Counted from the stretch's first letter, positions 28,021-37,472 are shown. The stretch is DNA of 64,000 nucleotides from Parapedobacter lycopersici (GCF_024643285.1 NZ_JAMSLW010000001.1:310001-374000), one strand, 5' to 3'. Numbers and translations are program-made. Notes: generated from the sequence alone by a model not told the origin.

Positions 28021-29208
28021 TTAATCTATTGCGCCCGAGCGGTACAGTTGCCATACCGGTGAGCTGGCGCGTAACGACTCAACAGCTGCCCGGACTTCCC
28101 GAATACAAGTGTCAATGTCGTCCGCTGTATTGAACCTGCCCAGACTGAACCGGAGCGAGGCATGGGCATCCGCTTCGGCCAGTCCCATAGCCAGGAGCAC
28201 ATGGGATGGGTCGCGGGTGCCGCTGACGCAGGCTGATCCGGAAGCAAGGGCAATATCCGGTGCCTTCACCATGATTTCCGCAGCCTTAACGTGGCGGAAT
28301 GTCATGTTGCTTACGTGGGGCAGCCGGGGCTCCCCGGCGCCGTTGATGCCGGTTTCCGGTAGGGTGGCCAGGGTCTGTTCGAGTTTGCCGCGAAGCCGCA
28401 TCAGCCGGGACGCTTCCACTTCCCGTGTTTCTTCCGCAATTTCCGCAGCCTTACCCAGTCCGACAATGCCCGGCACATTCAGCGTGCCGGCCCGGAGCTT
28501 ATTTTCCTGACCGCCGCCGTGGAGCAATGCATCCAGCTGGATACGCCTGTTCTGACGGCGCACGTACAGTGCACCGATACCCTTGGGGCCGTATAATTTA
28601 TGGCCGCTTAAACAGAGCATATCAACGGGAAAGTCTGCAATCTGCCAGGGAATTTTCCCGGCAGATTGCGTGGCATCGCAGAAAAATAGGATTTGGTGCC
28701 GACGGGCAATTTCCGCGAGCTTCTCTACCGGATGGATGACCCCGGTTTCGTTGTTGGCATGCATGAGGGCCATCAGGACCGTATCGGGTCGGATTGCATT
28801 TTCGAGGTCCTGCAGATCAATTGCGCCCTGTTTGTTGACGGGCAGATACGTGACCTCCGCACCGTGTTTCTCCAGGTAGGCCAGGGTATCGAGCACCGCT
28901 TTATGCTCGGTAACACAGGTAATGAAATGGCGGCCCTTGGACTGATACCGGGCAAAAACACCTTTCAGCGCCAGGTTGATCGCTTCAGTAGCACCGGAGG
29001 TAAATGTGATTTCCTCGGCCGATGAGCCGATGAGCGACGCCACCTGCTGCCTGGCCGTAACGACGGCTGCCGCAGCAATCCGTCCGGCACGATGGGTCAG
29101 GCTGGAGGCATTGGCAAAGTGCGTGGTCAAATAGGGCATCATGGCTTCCAGCACCTGCGGGTCAAGCGGTGTGGTGGCGTTATTATCAAGGTAAATGAGC
29201 CGATCCAT
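28021..29208 (-). CDS. iscS: Cysteine desulfurase (IscS/NifS family)
   Basis: A 395-residue PLP enzyme that takes sulfur from cysteine for Fe-S clusters or tRNA thiolation. YLDNNATTPLD at 6-16, PLP Lys204 in SGHKLYGPKG, GGGQENKLRAGTLN, and the persulfide Cys327 in SGSACVSGT are all present. The longer active-site loop fits the group I (IscS/NifS) form. No IscU or other isc genes lie next to it. A TAATTTCG near-match to the -7 element lies 4 nt upstream of the start on the minus strand. Confidence 0.92.
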   Translation of the reverse strand: MDRLIYLDNNATTPLDPQVLEAMMPYLTTHFANASSLTHRAGRIAAAAVVTARQQVASLIGSSAEEITFTSGATEAINLALKGVFARYQSKGRHFITCVTEHKAVLDTLAYLEKHGAEVTYLPVNKQGAIDLQDLENAIRPDTVLMALMHANNETGVIHPVEKLAEIARRHQILFFCDATQSAGKIPWQIADFPVDMLCLSGHKLYGPKGIGALYVRRQNRRIQLDALLHGGGQENKLRAGTLNVPGIVGLGKAAEIAEETREVEASRLMRLRGKLEQTLATLPETGINGAGEPRLPHVSNMTFRHVKAAEIMVKAPDIALASGSACVSGTRDPSHVLLAMGLAEADAHASLRFSLGRFNTADDIDTCIREVRAAVESLRASSPVWQLYRSGAID

Positions 29209-29339
29209 GAAGCGAAATTAAGCTTTTTCGCGATTATGTCTTTAATCCTTAATTTTATTGACGAATAATCCGATATAAAAAACCATTTTTGGATCATTCG
29301 GTTTAACAATATGACCATTCATTTAAAAAAGGAACAATC

Positions 29340-29759
29340 ATGAAGTTTACAAGAAAAGCAAATGCCATTTGGAAAGGTACCGGAAAAGACGGCGCCGGAA
29401 CGGTAACCACCCAAAGTACGACACTGGATCATGCCCAATATTCTTACCGGACCCGGTTTGAGGACGGTGTGGGAACGAATCCGGAAGAACTGATTGCGGC
29501 AGCCCATTCCGGATGCTTTGCCATGCAGCTTAGTTTTCTATTGAGTGAAAAAGGATACACACCAACCAGCCTGGACGCGGAAGCGAAAGTGACATTTGAA
29601 GATGGCCGGATTACGGTTGTTCACCTGGATCTGAAGGGGGAGGTGCCCGGGATTTCCGATTCCGAGTTTGAGGAAACGGCGCAGAAGGCAAAGGAAATCT
29701 GCCCGATATCCAAGTTGCTGAATGCCGACATTGAATTAACAGCTGCACTGGTAAAGTAG
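29340..29759 (+). CDS. OsmC-family peroxiredoxin
   Basis: A 139-residue protein of the OsmC/Ohr family, which reduces organic hydroperoxides with a reactive cysteine pair. Cys59 lies in AAAHSGCFAM and Cys121 in KEICPISKLL, the two expected positions. The N-terminal beta-hairpin (ANAIWKGTGKDGAG) agrees with the OsmC rather than the Ohr branch. It is followed by tRNA-Thr and the OxyR-type regulator; control by OxyR is a plausible inference. Confidence 0.92.
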   Translation: MKFTRKANAIWKGTGKDGAGTVTTQSTTLDHAQYSYRTRFEDGVGTNPEELIAAAHSGCFAMQLSFLLSEKGYTPTSLDAEAKVTFEDGRITVVHLDLKGEVPGISDSEFEETAQKAKEICPISKLLNADIELTAALVK

Positions 29760-29762
29760 CCC

Positions 29763-29793
29763 TTGTATATAAAAGCAACTTTCCCTAAGTTTG
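29763..29793 (+). promoter_or_regulatory. Promoter of tRNA-Thr
   Basis: TTG at 29763-29765, 20 nt, TAAGTTTG at 29786-29793; the tRNA begins 20 nt further on. It begins only 4 nt after the osmC stop codon. Confidence 0.75.
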
Positions 29794-29812
29794 CGCCGGC
29801 ATTGCCGGGCAG

Positions 29813-29885
<73 letters not shown>

Positions 29886-29990
29886 CTCTTTATTGCCCCA
29901 TGATATCGGATCATGGGGTATTCTTTTTTCCTTCCGTTAACGTGCTTGCTGATCCTGTGGAAATCACAGCTCCACTTTTGGTGTTTTTGC

Positions 29991-29998
29991 TATCTTTG
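29991..29998 (+). promoter_or_regulatory. -7 element of oxyR
   Basis: TATCTTTG matches TAnnTTTG exactly and lies 19 nt upstream of the chosen start. No TTG is found at 17-23 nt upstream, so only the -7 half is supported. Confidence 0.45.
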
Positions 29999-30017
29999 TA
30001 TAAATAAAATTGATAAG

Positions 30018-30956
30018 ATGACGCTAGTTCAATTAGAATACATTATAGCGGTGGATACGTACCGCAGTTTCGTTGCCGCCGCTGAGAAATGTTTTGTAAC
30101 CCAACCGACATTAAGCATGCAGATCCAGAAGCTGGAAGAGTCACTTGGTGTCCGTGTTTTTGACCGCAGCCGCCAGCCGGTTGTGCCCACGGAAATAGGC
30201 GTGGAAATCATCAAGCAAGCCCGCGTCATTATCACCGAAAGCCGTAAGGTAAATGAAATTGTACAGGCGAAAAAAGGGGAGTTGGAAGGCGAATTGCGCA
30301 TCGGTGTTATTCCCACCGTCGCGCCATACCTGCTACCCCGGGTACTGGGCAGTTTCATGGAAAAATTCCCGAAGATTCAACTGCAGATATGGGAACATAC
30401 TACGGAAAAAATTCTCCATGAGCTGAAAGTGGGTTTGCTCGATTGTGGTATTCTATCCACTCCCGTACATGACGCGTCGTTGGTGGAACGTCCGTTGTTT
30501 TATGAGCCCTTTGTTGCTTACGTGGCAGCCAAAAGCAAATTGTTTGATAAAAAGGAAGTTACGTCCGAAGACATACTGGGTGATAAACTGTGGCTGCTGA
30601 ACGAGGGACATTGTATGCGGGGGCAGGTACTGAATATCTGCCAACGTAAACGCAGCCTCGAACCCGAGGGGACATTTGAATACAATACGGGGAGCGTGGA
30701 AACCCTGAAACGGATGGTCGATATCAATTCGGGAAGTACGATTCTGCCCGAACTCAGCATTGTCGATTTCGATGAGGACCAACTGCACCGTGTCCGTTAT
30801 TTCCGTTCTCCTGAACCCGCCCGGGAAGTCAGCATTGTCACTACGCATAATTTTCTGAAAAAAATGGCCATTGATGCACTGGAAAAGGAAATTGTGGTGG
30901 CTGTGCCAAAACGGTTCCGTTCAAAGAAAAAGAAGGACGTGGTTGGGTTTGATTGA
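30018..30956 (+). CDS. oxyR: OxyR-type LysR-family regulator of the peroxide response
   Basis: A 312-residue LysR-type protein. The N-terminal HTH spans about 1-60 (LEYIIAVDTYRSFVAAAEKC, QPTLSMQIQKLE). The effector domain holds EGHCMRGQVLNIC, so Cys199 and Cys208 stand exactly where Escherichia coli OxyR has its peroxide-sensing disulfide pair. This argues for a true OxyR rather than a general LysR protein. I use the ATG at 30018; an open frame from 29913 crosses the end of the tRNA gene region. Targets nearby may include osmC and ferritin. Confidence 0.92.
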   Translation: MTLVQLEYIIAVDTYRSFVAAAEKCFVTQPTLSMQIQKLEESLGVRVFDRSRQPVVPTEIGVEIIKQARVIITESRKVNEIVQAKKGELEGELRIGVIPTVAPYLLPRVLGSFMEKFPKIQLQIWEHTTEKILHELKVGLLDCGILSTPVHDASLVERPLFYEPFVAYVAAKSKLFDKKEVTSEDILGDKLWLLNEGHCMRGQVLNICQRKRSLEPEGTFEYNTGSVETLKRMVDINSGSTILPELSIVDFDEDQLHRVRYFRSPEPAREVSIVTTHNFLKKMAIDALEKEIVVAVPKRFRSKKKKDVVGFD

Positions 30957-30974
30957 TAAAATTGCCTAAATATA

Positions 30975-31004
30975 TTGCCTGTCACGATGCTTTCTCTATT
31001 TTTG
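30975..31004 (+). promoter_or_regulatory. Promoter of the ClC channel gene
   Basis: TTG at 30975-30977, 19 nt, TATTTTTG at 30997-31004. It lies 18 nt after the oxyR stop codon and 11 nt before the ATG at 31016, which favours that start over the upstream TTG codon at 30953. Confidence 0.7.
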
Positions 31005-31015
31005 CATCGATACGC

Positions 31016-32809
31016 ATGCGGAAAAATCCCCGTCATATCATTCAACGCCTTAATCAATGGCGGATACAAAAAATATCCAATCGCAATTTTTTGGTTGTTT
31101 TGGCTTTGGTTGTTGGTCTGATCGGCGGACTGGCTGCGGCCGTGCTTAAGGGGCTCACACACCGTATCGCTGCATTTTTGCAGGACGATGTCCAATGGCA
31201 ATATAAATATTACCTGTATTTATTTTTTCCACTGATCGGTATCCTGTTGAGCGTACTGTATGTCCGGCGGTTTATCCGTAAAGGCACGTTTGAACACGGA
31301 ATTACCCCCATTATATATTCGATTTCGAGGAAATCAAGCAGAATTGAAAAACATAACGTCTATTCACAGATCATAACCAGTGCATTAACGGTTGGTTTTG
31401 GTGGATCTGCGGGCCTTGAAGCCCCCATAGCCTACAGCGGTGCAGCTATCGGGTCCAATGCGGGCCGGTTTTTTGGACTGAGTTACCGGGAGATTACGCT
31501 GTTGCTGGCATGCGGGGCAGCGGCGGGCATTGCAGGAGCCTTCAATAGTCCGGTTGCAGGGGTAATCTTCGCTATCGAGATCCTGCTGCCTGAATTTTCC
31601 ATCCCTGCCTTTATACCCCTGCTGATGGCTGCCGCTACGGCCTCCGTCGTGTCACGATTGTTATATAGCGAACCCCTGTTTCACCTGGTGACCGACGATT
31701 GGGAATTGGAGGCATTGTTCTTTTATCTGTTGCTATCCGTGTGTGTCGGGCTATTTTCCATTTATTTTGCGAAGATGAGTACTTGGTCCAAGCAGTTTTT
31801 TTCGCGGATAAAGAATGCATATCAGCGTGTATGGGTAAGCGGTTTATGCCTGGGGCTGTTGATATTCCTGTTTCCATCACTTTATGGAGAAGGATATATT
31901 GCGATTCAGCAGCTGCTCAACGGCAGGCATGGTGCACTTTTGGAAAACAGCATTTTCTCCGACTACCAGCACGTGGGTATACTGGTTACTTTGTATGCGC
32001 TGGTGACCGTGTTTGCCAAGTCTATTGCCGCGTTAATCACACTGAACAGTGGGGGGAACGGCGGTGTTTTCGGGCCGAGTCTGGTGATGGGCGGATTGCT
32101 GGGGTTCACATTTTCTTTTGGCCTCAACCAGACTGGGTTGGTGGAATTGAATGTGGCAAATTTTGTGGTGGCCGGGATGGCCGCAGCGCTCAGCGGAATC
32201 ATGCACGCGCCGTTGACGGCTATTTTCCTTATCGCGGAAATTACAGGTGGTTACGCACTGATGGTTCCGTTAATGCTGGTAACCGCGATATCTTATTTCA
32301 TCAACCGGGCTTCACTTAAATATTCCATTTATACCAAGGTACTGGCAGAACAGGGTGATTTGCTGACCCACGAAGATAAAGATCGGACGGTGTTGAGCAT
32401 GATGAAACTGAGGTACCTGTTGGAACGTAACTTTACGGTTCTGCGTCCGGATGAATATCCGGTGGATAGGCGGCATGACATCATCCATACCAAACGCAAT
32501 ATTTTTCCTGTGGTTGACGACGGCGGAAAGCTGTTGGGAATTATTTACAGTGAACAGCTACTGGAAATTTTGCTTGGTGAGCATACGGCGAAGGCTGGGA
32601 AAACCATGCGTGAATTGGCAGAAAAGCCGGTGGATATTATCCGGATGGACGCTAACATGGAAGCCGTTATGCATAAGATGAACCGGGAGGATATCTGGAT
32701 ACTTCCGGTCGTTGATCACCAGGATAACTATATGGGCTTTGTATCTAAATCAGCGGTGTTTAATAAGTACCGGGCGTTGTTAATGCGACAGGGCACTTAT
32801 TTGGAATAG
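31016..32809 (+). CDS. ClC-family chloride channel/transporter with CBS domains
   Basis: A 597-residue membrane protein with about ten to twelve hydrophobic segments followed by a cytoplasmic part. ClC signatures: GGSAGLEAPIAYSGAAIGSN (the place of GREGP, with the gating Glu kept), GAAAGIAGAFNSPVAGVIFAIE, and GGNGGVFGPSLVMGGLLG. The C-terminal 130 residues contain two CBS-type repeats (NIFPVVDDGGKLLGIIYSEQLL; IWILPVVDHQDNYMGFVSKSAV) that usually bind nucleotides. Whether it exchanges chloride, fluoride or other anions is open. It is separated from the next convergent gene by a 39-nt palindrome. Confidence 0.92.
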   Translation: MRKNPRHIIQRLNQWRIQKISNRNFLVVLALVVGLIGGLAAAVLKGLTHRIAAFLQDDVQWQYKYYLYLFFPLIGILLSVLYVRRFIRKGTFEHGITPIIYSISRKSSRIEKHNVYSQIITSALTVGFGGSAGLEAPIAYSGAAIGSNAGRFFGLSYREITLLLACGAAAGIAGAFNSPVAGVIFAIEILLPEFSIPAFIPLLMAAATASVVSRLLYSEPLFHLVTDDWELEALFFYLLLSVCVGLFSIYFAKMSTWSKQFFSRIKNAYQRVWVSGLCLGLLIFLFPSLYGEGYIAIQQLLNGRHGALLENSIFSDYQHVGILVTLYALVTVFAKSIAALITLNSGGNGGVFGPSLVMGGLLGFTFSFGLNQTGLVELNVANFVVAGMAAALSGIMHAPLTAIFLIAEITGGYALMVPLMLVTAISYFINRASLKYSIYTKVLAEQGDLLTHEDKDRTVLSMMKLRYLLERNFTVLRPDEYPVDRRHDIIHTKRNIFPVVDDGGKLLGIIYSEQLLEILLGEHTAKAGKTMRELAEKPVDIIRMDANMEAVMHKMNREDIWILPVVDHQDNYMGFVSKSAVFNKYRALLMRQGTYLE

Positions 32810-32814
32810 ATAAT

Positions 32815-32853
32815 GAATTGATGGATGGTCCGGTCCGGACCATCCATCAATTC
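32815..32853. terminator. 39-nt perfect palindrome between convergent genes
   Basis: Two 19-nt arms (32815-32833 and 32835-32853) are exact reverse complements around one central base. It lies between the stop codons of the ClC gene and the DUF1080 gene (5 and 8 nt away), where a two-way terminator is expected. There is no T run on either side, so it may work as an RNA 3'-end stabiliser instead. Confidence 0.75.
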
Positions 32854-32861
32854 AGCATAAA

Positions 32862-33599
32862 TTAAAGTGCTTTGATGCGGATATTCCGGTATGCCACCAC
32901 GTTACCATGGTCCTGAAGCGCGATTTTACCTTTTGCGTATTGTGCAAATCCTTCCCAATCCTTGAATTTACTGGCTTTGAGCACCTCGTTCCATTCGGAG
33001 CTGCCAACTTTTACCTCGGCCGTCTGTACGCCATTAAGCCATAACGTAATCAAACCATCCTGTTTGCGGACGCGGGCCTGATTCCACTCGCCAACCGCTT
33101 TGGGCTGGGATATTTCCTTGCTGCCGATCAGATCATATAAGGTGCCGGCCAGGTGATTTTCCTGTTTATTGTCTTCGGCATCAATGTTATCCAATACCTG
33201 CATCTCGATCCCTGTCAGGTAGGTCGCGTTGAATTTGGGGTCTTCGTGTATGCCAAAGATCACCCCGCTGTTGCCACCCGCAGAAATTTTCCATTCCAGT
33301 TCCAGTTCAAAATTTTCATACTCATTATCTGTCACAATGTCTCCGCGCTGTTCAGTCGTAACATCTGGGTTGAAACGTAATTCGCCATCCTGCGCTGTCC
33401 AGGCGGCAGATACCGTATCTTTCAGGTAAGTATGCCATCCGGCTGTTGACTTACCGTCAAACAGGAATATCCAGCCGTCAGTGCCGTTGGCTGTGGCGGT
33501 CGTATCCTGCTGGTTGTTTTCCGTGGTCTGCCCGGAATTGCATCCGGCGAATACAGCAAGTGCCAGACAGATCGATAATCGGTTTTTAATATTTTTCAT
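32862..33599 (-). CDS. DUF1080 (3-keto-disaccharide hydrolase) lipoprotein
   Basis: A 245-residue lipoprotein (lipobox VFAGC, Cys20) with one DUF1080 concanavalin-like domain: GWIFLFDGKSTAGWHTY, ENFELELEWKISAGGNSGVIFGI, QVLDNIDAEDN, and EWNQARVRKQDGLITLWLNG. The family is now named 3-keto-disaccharide hydrolase; members act on 3-keto-glycosides or serve as carbohydrate-binding proteins. The gene stands alone between the ClC gene and the TonB receptor. I start at 33599 (MKNIKNRL) where the signal begins. Confidence 0.9.
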   Translation of the reverse strand: MKNIKNRLSICLALAVFAGCNSGQTTENNQQDTTATANGTDGWIFLFDGKSTAGWHTYLKDTVSAAWTAQDGELRFNPDVTTEQRGDIVTDNEYENFELELEWKISAGGNSGVIFGIHEDPKFNATYLTGIEMQVLDNIDAEDNKQENHLAGTLYDLIGSKEISQPKAVGEWNQARVRKQDGLITLWLNGVQTAEVKVGSSEWNEVLKASKFKDWEGFAQYAKGKIALQDHGNVVAYRNIRIKAL

Positions 33600-33702
33600 G
33601 GAGATGAAATTAGAGTTAAACAAACGGTAATAAAACGATAATTATTCAATAATCCGAGCAATTTATAAATAAAGCCTGTATTATTGTAACTAATAATTAT
33701 TC

Positions 33703-36072
33703 ATGTGTTCAATTGCGGTTTGTTTACCGATTACTAAAAATCGGTCTTTTTGGGGGATTACGTGGTGCTTCATTAGCCTATTGAGTTGTCTTTTTGATAC
33801 AGCTGCCGCACAGTCCCGGCACACCATCAGCGGGTATATCCGTGATGCCGGTACCGGTGAAACGTTGATCGGGGCCAGTGTTCAGCTACAGGACAATGCA
33901 TCAACCGGAACACGTACCAACAGCTACGGGTTTTACTCCCTCACACTTCCCGAATCCGATTACGTACTTGTGTTTTCGCACGTGGGTTACCAGCCACAGG
34001 AAATCGCCATCCAGCTCAACGGAGACAAACCCGTGGATGTTACTCTGTCGGCGGGCGAATTGCTTGACGAGGTTACAATCGGCCGGACGGTGCAGGACGA
34101 TCATATACGGAACCCGCAAATGGGCGTGAATCGGGTTGATGTCAATGAAATCCGGCACGTGCCGGTATTATTTGGCGAAAAGGACGTGCTTAAGACGATA
34201 CAGCTTCTGCCAGGCGTGGTATCCGGTGGCGAGGGAAGCAGTAATTTCCACGTGCGTGGCGGTGCGGGCGACCAGAACCTCATTTTATTGGATGAGGCTA
34301 CGGTGTATAATGCGTCCCATCTGTTTGGGTTTTTTTCCACATTCAATTCGGATGCAATCAAGGAGATAAAACTGTATAAAGGAGGGATGCCCGCACAATA
34401 CGGTGGGCGCCTGGCTTCTGTACTGGACATTCTGATGCTTGATGGCAATCAACAGACATTTGGCGCCCAGGGCGGCGTTGGCCTTATTGCCTCACGGCTG
34501 AAAGTGGACGGGCCGATTGTCGCCGATCGGGGATCATTCATGGTCAGTGGCCGGCGGACCTATGCGGACCTCTTTCTGAAGCTGTCCAATGACCCGGATA
34601 TCAACCAAAGCCGCTTATACTTTTATGACCTTAATGCCAAGGCAAATTATCGGCTCAATGACCGAAATACGATATTCCTTTCCGGGTATTTCGGAAGGGA
34701 CGTACTGGGCTATTCCGACCAGTTTGGCTTTGACTGGGGAAACGTAACGTCTACGCTCCGCTGGAACAGCCTGCTGAGTGAGCGGATGTTTTCAAACACG
34801 GTATTGGTGTTCAGTGATTTTAACTATAACGTTGCCATTACCAGCAACGATTTTGACTTTATGATCGCGTCCCGCATTCGCAATTACAATCTGAAGCAGG
34901 ATTTCCAGTTTTATTCGTCCAATAACAGCACGTTGCGTTTCGGGGTGGATCTGCTTCAGCAGCGTATCCAGCCGGCGAGTATCGAGGCCAATGAAGATAC
35001 GCCGGTCAACAGCCTGCAGCTGGAGGACCGGCGGGGGGCGGAGCTGGCCGCTTATCTTTCGCATGAATGGAAGCCCGTTCCACAGTTGAGTCTGGTGTAC
35101 GGCCTCCGGGTCAGTAATTTTTTGCTGTTCGGTCCGGGAACTTTTTCTACATATGACGAAGCAGGGGATATAACACAAAGTGATACGTATGAAAAAGGGG
35201 AGTTGGTAACGCATTATCTCCGATTTGAACCCCGGCTCTCGCTGAGTTATCAATTGACCGCGGATAAGAGTATTAAATTTTCGTATAACCGAAACACGCA
35301 GAACCTGCATCAGCTGTCTAATTCCACCTCCAGTCTGCCAACCGATGCCTGGGTAATGAGCAGCAATAACATTAAGCCGCAGGTTGCCGATCAGGCTGCG
35401 CTTGGATACTACCAGCAATTTGGCGGTGACGCCTATGAGTTCTCGGCCGAAACCTATTATAAGTATATGCAGCATCAGATCGACTACCGGAATGGAGCGG
35501 ATCTACAGGCCAATAATCACATTGAATCGGAGCTGCTGTTCGGCCTCGGCCGTGCATACGGCGTGGAATTATTTCTGAAAAAGAAATCGGGAAAATTTAA
35601 CGGGTGGTTAAGCTATGGGCTATCGCGCAGTGAACGCCAGTTTGATGCAATTAATGAAGGCAGGTGGTTTGCCGCCCGGCAGGACCGTACACACGACGCA
35701 GCGGCCGTGGCGATGTACCAGCTGTCGCCCCGCTGGAATGTGTCGGCTACGTTTATTTATAGTACGGGCAACGCTGTTACGTTCCCCAGTGGCAAATATA
35801 CGGTTGGAGAGGAGACACTCTGGTACTATACCGAACGTAATGGGTACCGTATGCCTGACTACCATCGGCTGGATCTGGGCGTGACCTGGGAATCGAAACC
35901 AACGAATCGGTTTGCTTCCAGCTGGACCTTGGGAGTTTACAATGCCTATAACCGTAAAAACGCTTACCTGATCGATTTCAGGGAAAGTGAAACAAACCCA
36001 GCGGTAACCGAGGCGTACCGGATTGCATTATTTGGCATTATTCCGTCTATCACATGGAATTTTAAGTTTTAG
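33703..36072 (+). CDS. TonB-dependent receptor with N-terminal carboxypeptidase-like domain
   Basis: A 789-residue outer-membrane protein. The signal peptide ends near DTAAAQ, followed by a carboxypeptidase-regulatory-like domain (about 40-120, ISGYIRDAGTGETLIGASVQL), a plug (LLPGVVSGGEGSSNFHVRGG, ILLDEATVYNASHLFGFFS) and a beta-barrel ending in an aromatic residue (SITWNFKF). It forms an operon with the DUF4249 lipoprotein 3 nt downstream, a pairing common in Bacteroidota. An A/T-rich region before the start holds an imperfect palindrome at 33637-33654 that resembles a Fur site. The transported ligand is unknown. Confidence 0.93.
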   Translation: MCSIAVCLPITKNRSFWGITWCFISLLSCLFDTAAAQSRHTISGYIRDAGTGETLIGASVQLQDNASTGTRTNSYGFYSLTLPESDYVLVFSHVGYQPQEIAIQLNGDKPVDVTLSAGELLDEVTIGRTVQDDHIRNPQMGVNRVDVNEIRHVPVLFGEKDVLKTIQLLPGVVSGGEGSSNFHVRGGAGDQNLILLDEATVYNASHLFGFFSTFNSDAIKEIKLYKGGMPAQYGGRLASVLDILMLDGNQQTFGAQGGVGLIASRLKVDGPIVADRGSFMVSGRRTYADLFLKLSNDPDINQSRLYFYDLNAKANYRLNDRNTIFLSGYFGRDVLGYSDQFGFDWGNVTSTLRWNSLLSERMFSNTVLVFSDFNYNVAITSNDFDFMIASRIRNYNLKQDFQFYSSNNSTLRFGVDLLQQRIQPASIEANEDTPVNSLQLEDRRGAELAAYLSHEWKPVPQLSLVYGLRVSNFLLFGPGTFSTYDEAGDITQSDTYEKGELVTHYLRFEPRLSLSYQLTADKSIKFSYNRNTQNLHQLSNSTSSLPTDAWVMSSNNIKPQVADQAALGYYQQFGGDAYEFSAETYYKYMQHQIDYRNGADLQANNHIESELLFGLGRAYGVELFLKKKSGKFNGWLSYGLSRSERQFDAINEGRWFAARQDRTHDAAAVAMYQLSPRWNVSATFIYSTGNAVTFPSGKYTVGEETLWYYTERNGYRMPDYHRLDLGVTWESKPTNRFASSWTLGVYNAYNRKNAYLIDFRESETNPAVTEAYRIALFGIIPSITWNFKF

Positions 36073-36075
36073 GTT

Positions 36076-36852
36076 ATGAACGCTACAAAGTTTTTTATTC
36101 TTGTTATCAGCTCATTACTATTTTCATGTGAAGATGTTATTGACTTAAATCTGAATGACGCCAACCCGCAGCTGGTCATTATCGGGGAGATACATGATCA
36201 AGCAGACCAGCAAGTGATTACGTTAAGTAAAACAATGGCATTTAACCAAGAGGGTGGGTTTGATGGCGTTTCAGGAGCGCAGGTGGAAGTGACAGATGGA
36301 TTGGGGGTAGTCCACCAGTTTGTGGAGCACTCGCCGGGCAGGTATGTTGCTGATCATTTTTTTGGAAGGATACGTGAAACATATCACCTGCTTGTGCGTG
36401 TCGATGGGAATACGTATACTGCTGTTTCACAGATGCCACCCATGATACAGATTGACTCCGTGGGTACTGCGGTAACCCACCTCTTTGGGGAAGAACAGAA
36501 ATACGTGGCAATTGCATACCAGGACCCGCCCGAACAACCGAACTATTACCGTTATATGCTTCGTGTGAATGGCGGTCCCGCCCGGTTTGCCCATGCTGCC
36601 AACGATAAGTTTAATGATGGCAATTATATTACCGAGCATGTGGGCGATGCAGACGAAGAATTACGTACAGGCGATGCCGTGACCGTTTATATGCAATGTG
36701 TGGATCAGGCTATGTTTGATTTCTGGAACGCCGTGCAGCTGACAAATCCGGGCACTGCGGCCCCGGCTAATCCGCCATCCAATATTGAAGGCGGCGCGTT
36801 GGGCTACTTCAGCGCCTATTCCATGGCGGAATTGAATCTGGAGATTAAATGA
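36076..36852 (+). CDS. DUF4249 lipoprotein, receptor partner
   Basis: A 258-residue lipoprotein (lipobox LLFSC, Cys18; then EDVIDLNLNDANPQLVIIG), the standard opening of DUF4249. It follows the TonB receptor after 3 nt. Members are thought to sit at the outer face of the outer membrane and assist the receptor, in the manner of SusD-like partners, but structure and ligand are not established. It ends 11 nt before the convergent deacetylase. Confidence 0.88.
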   Translation: MNATKFFILVISSLLFSCEDVIDLNLNDANPQLVIIGEIHDQADQQVITLSKTMAFNQEGGFDGVSGAQVEVTDGLGVVHQFVEHSPGRYVADHFFGRIRETYHLLVRVDGNTYTAVSQMPPMIQIDSVGTAVTHLFGEEQKYVAIAYQDPPEQPNYYRYMLRVNGGPARFAHAANDKFNDGNYITEHVGDADEELRTGDAVTVYMQCVDQAMFDFWNAVQLTNPGTAAPANPPSNIEGGALGYFSAYSMAELNLEIK

Positions 36853-36863
36853 ACGGGCCCGTA

Positions 36864-37472
36864 TCAGAGCACATCGAACTGATAGCCTTTATCCAGCCAG
36901 TATTCGATGGCGCGGGGCAGGGCATAGGTAACCCGGGGAATGGCCTTTACGTTGTCGTGGAATACAACAATGGAACCATTCCGGGCATGCCTGGTTACGT
37001 TGGCTAAACAACGGTCCGGTGACAGCTGCTGGTCAAAGTCACCGCTGAGTACATCCCACATAATAATTTCATACTGCTGACGTAACCTGGCATACTGTGT
37101 CCGCGTACCACGTCCATACGGAGGGCGGAACAGGTTGGACCGGGTAAGCTGTTCACACCGGCTGATATCTGCCAGATAGGTGTCTGTCGGTGTGTGCCAG
37201 CCGTTTAGGTGATGATAAGTGTGGTTCCCGATCCGATGTCCGTTTTCGAGCACGCGATGAAATAAATCAGGATGTTTTTTTATATTTTCGCCAACACAGA
37301 AAAAAGTGGCCTTTATTTGATAATTTTTTAACGTGTTTAGGATTTGTGGTGTAACATCCGGTATGGGACCATCGTCAAATGTAAGATAAAGACGCTTTTC
37401 TGACCGGCTGCGGTGCCAGGTGAGTGTGGGATAAAGCCATTGAAGCAATAAGGGAGCTTTTGTCAGATACAT
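36864..37472 (-). CDS. Polysaccharide deacetylase (NodB-like)
   Basis: A 202-residue protein with the NodB metal triad: LTFDDGP (Asp pair, residues 30-36), HTYHH (two His) and RPPYG. NGSIVVFHD closes the active site. These enzymes remove acetyl groups from peptidoglycan or chitin-like polymers, or act in cell envelope polysaccharides. No signal peptide is clear; the N-terminus (APLLLQWLYPTLTWH) is mildly hydrophobic. On the minus strand TATATTCG (37484-37491) lies 11 nt upstream of the start. Divergent from the TolC gene. Confidence 0.9.
   Translation of the reverse strand: MYLTKAPLLLQWLYPTLTWHRSRSEKRLYLTFDDGPIPDVTPQILNTLKNYQIKATFFCVGENIKKHPDLFHRVLENGHRIGNHTYHHLNGWHTPTDTYLADISRCEQLTRSNLFRPPYGRGTRTQYARLRQQYEIIMWDVLSGDFDQQLSPDRCLANVTRHARNGSIVVFHDNVKAIPRVTYALPRAIEYWLDKGYQFDVL

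Noticed and set aside
31699-32319. A 206-codon plus-strand open frame inside the ClC gene, other phase
   Set aside because: Overlaps the conserved ClC core in another phase and is Cys/Arg/Gly-rich, as expected for a shadow.
34792-35475. A 227-codon minus-strand open frame inside the TonB receptor gene
   Set aside because: Antisense shadow; the receptor frame is continuous and fully supported by family motifs.
36864-37472. Capsule or exopolysaccharide gene cluster together with the pyruvyl transferase at 26791
   Set aside because: The two genes are 9 kb apart with unrelated genes between and no glycosyltransferase in the window.
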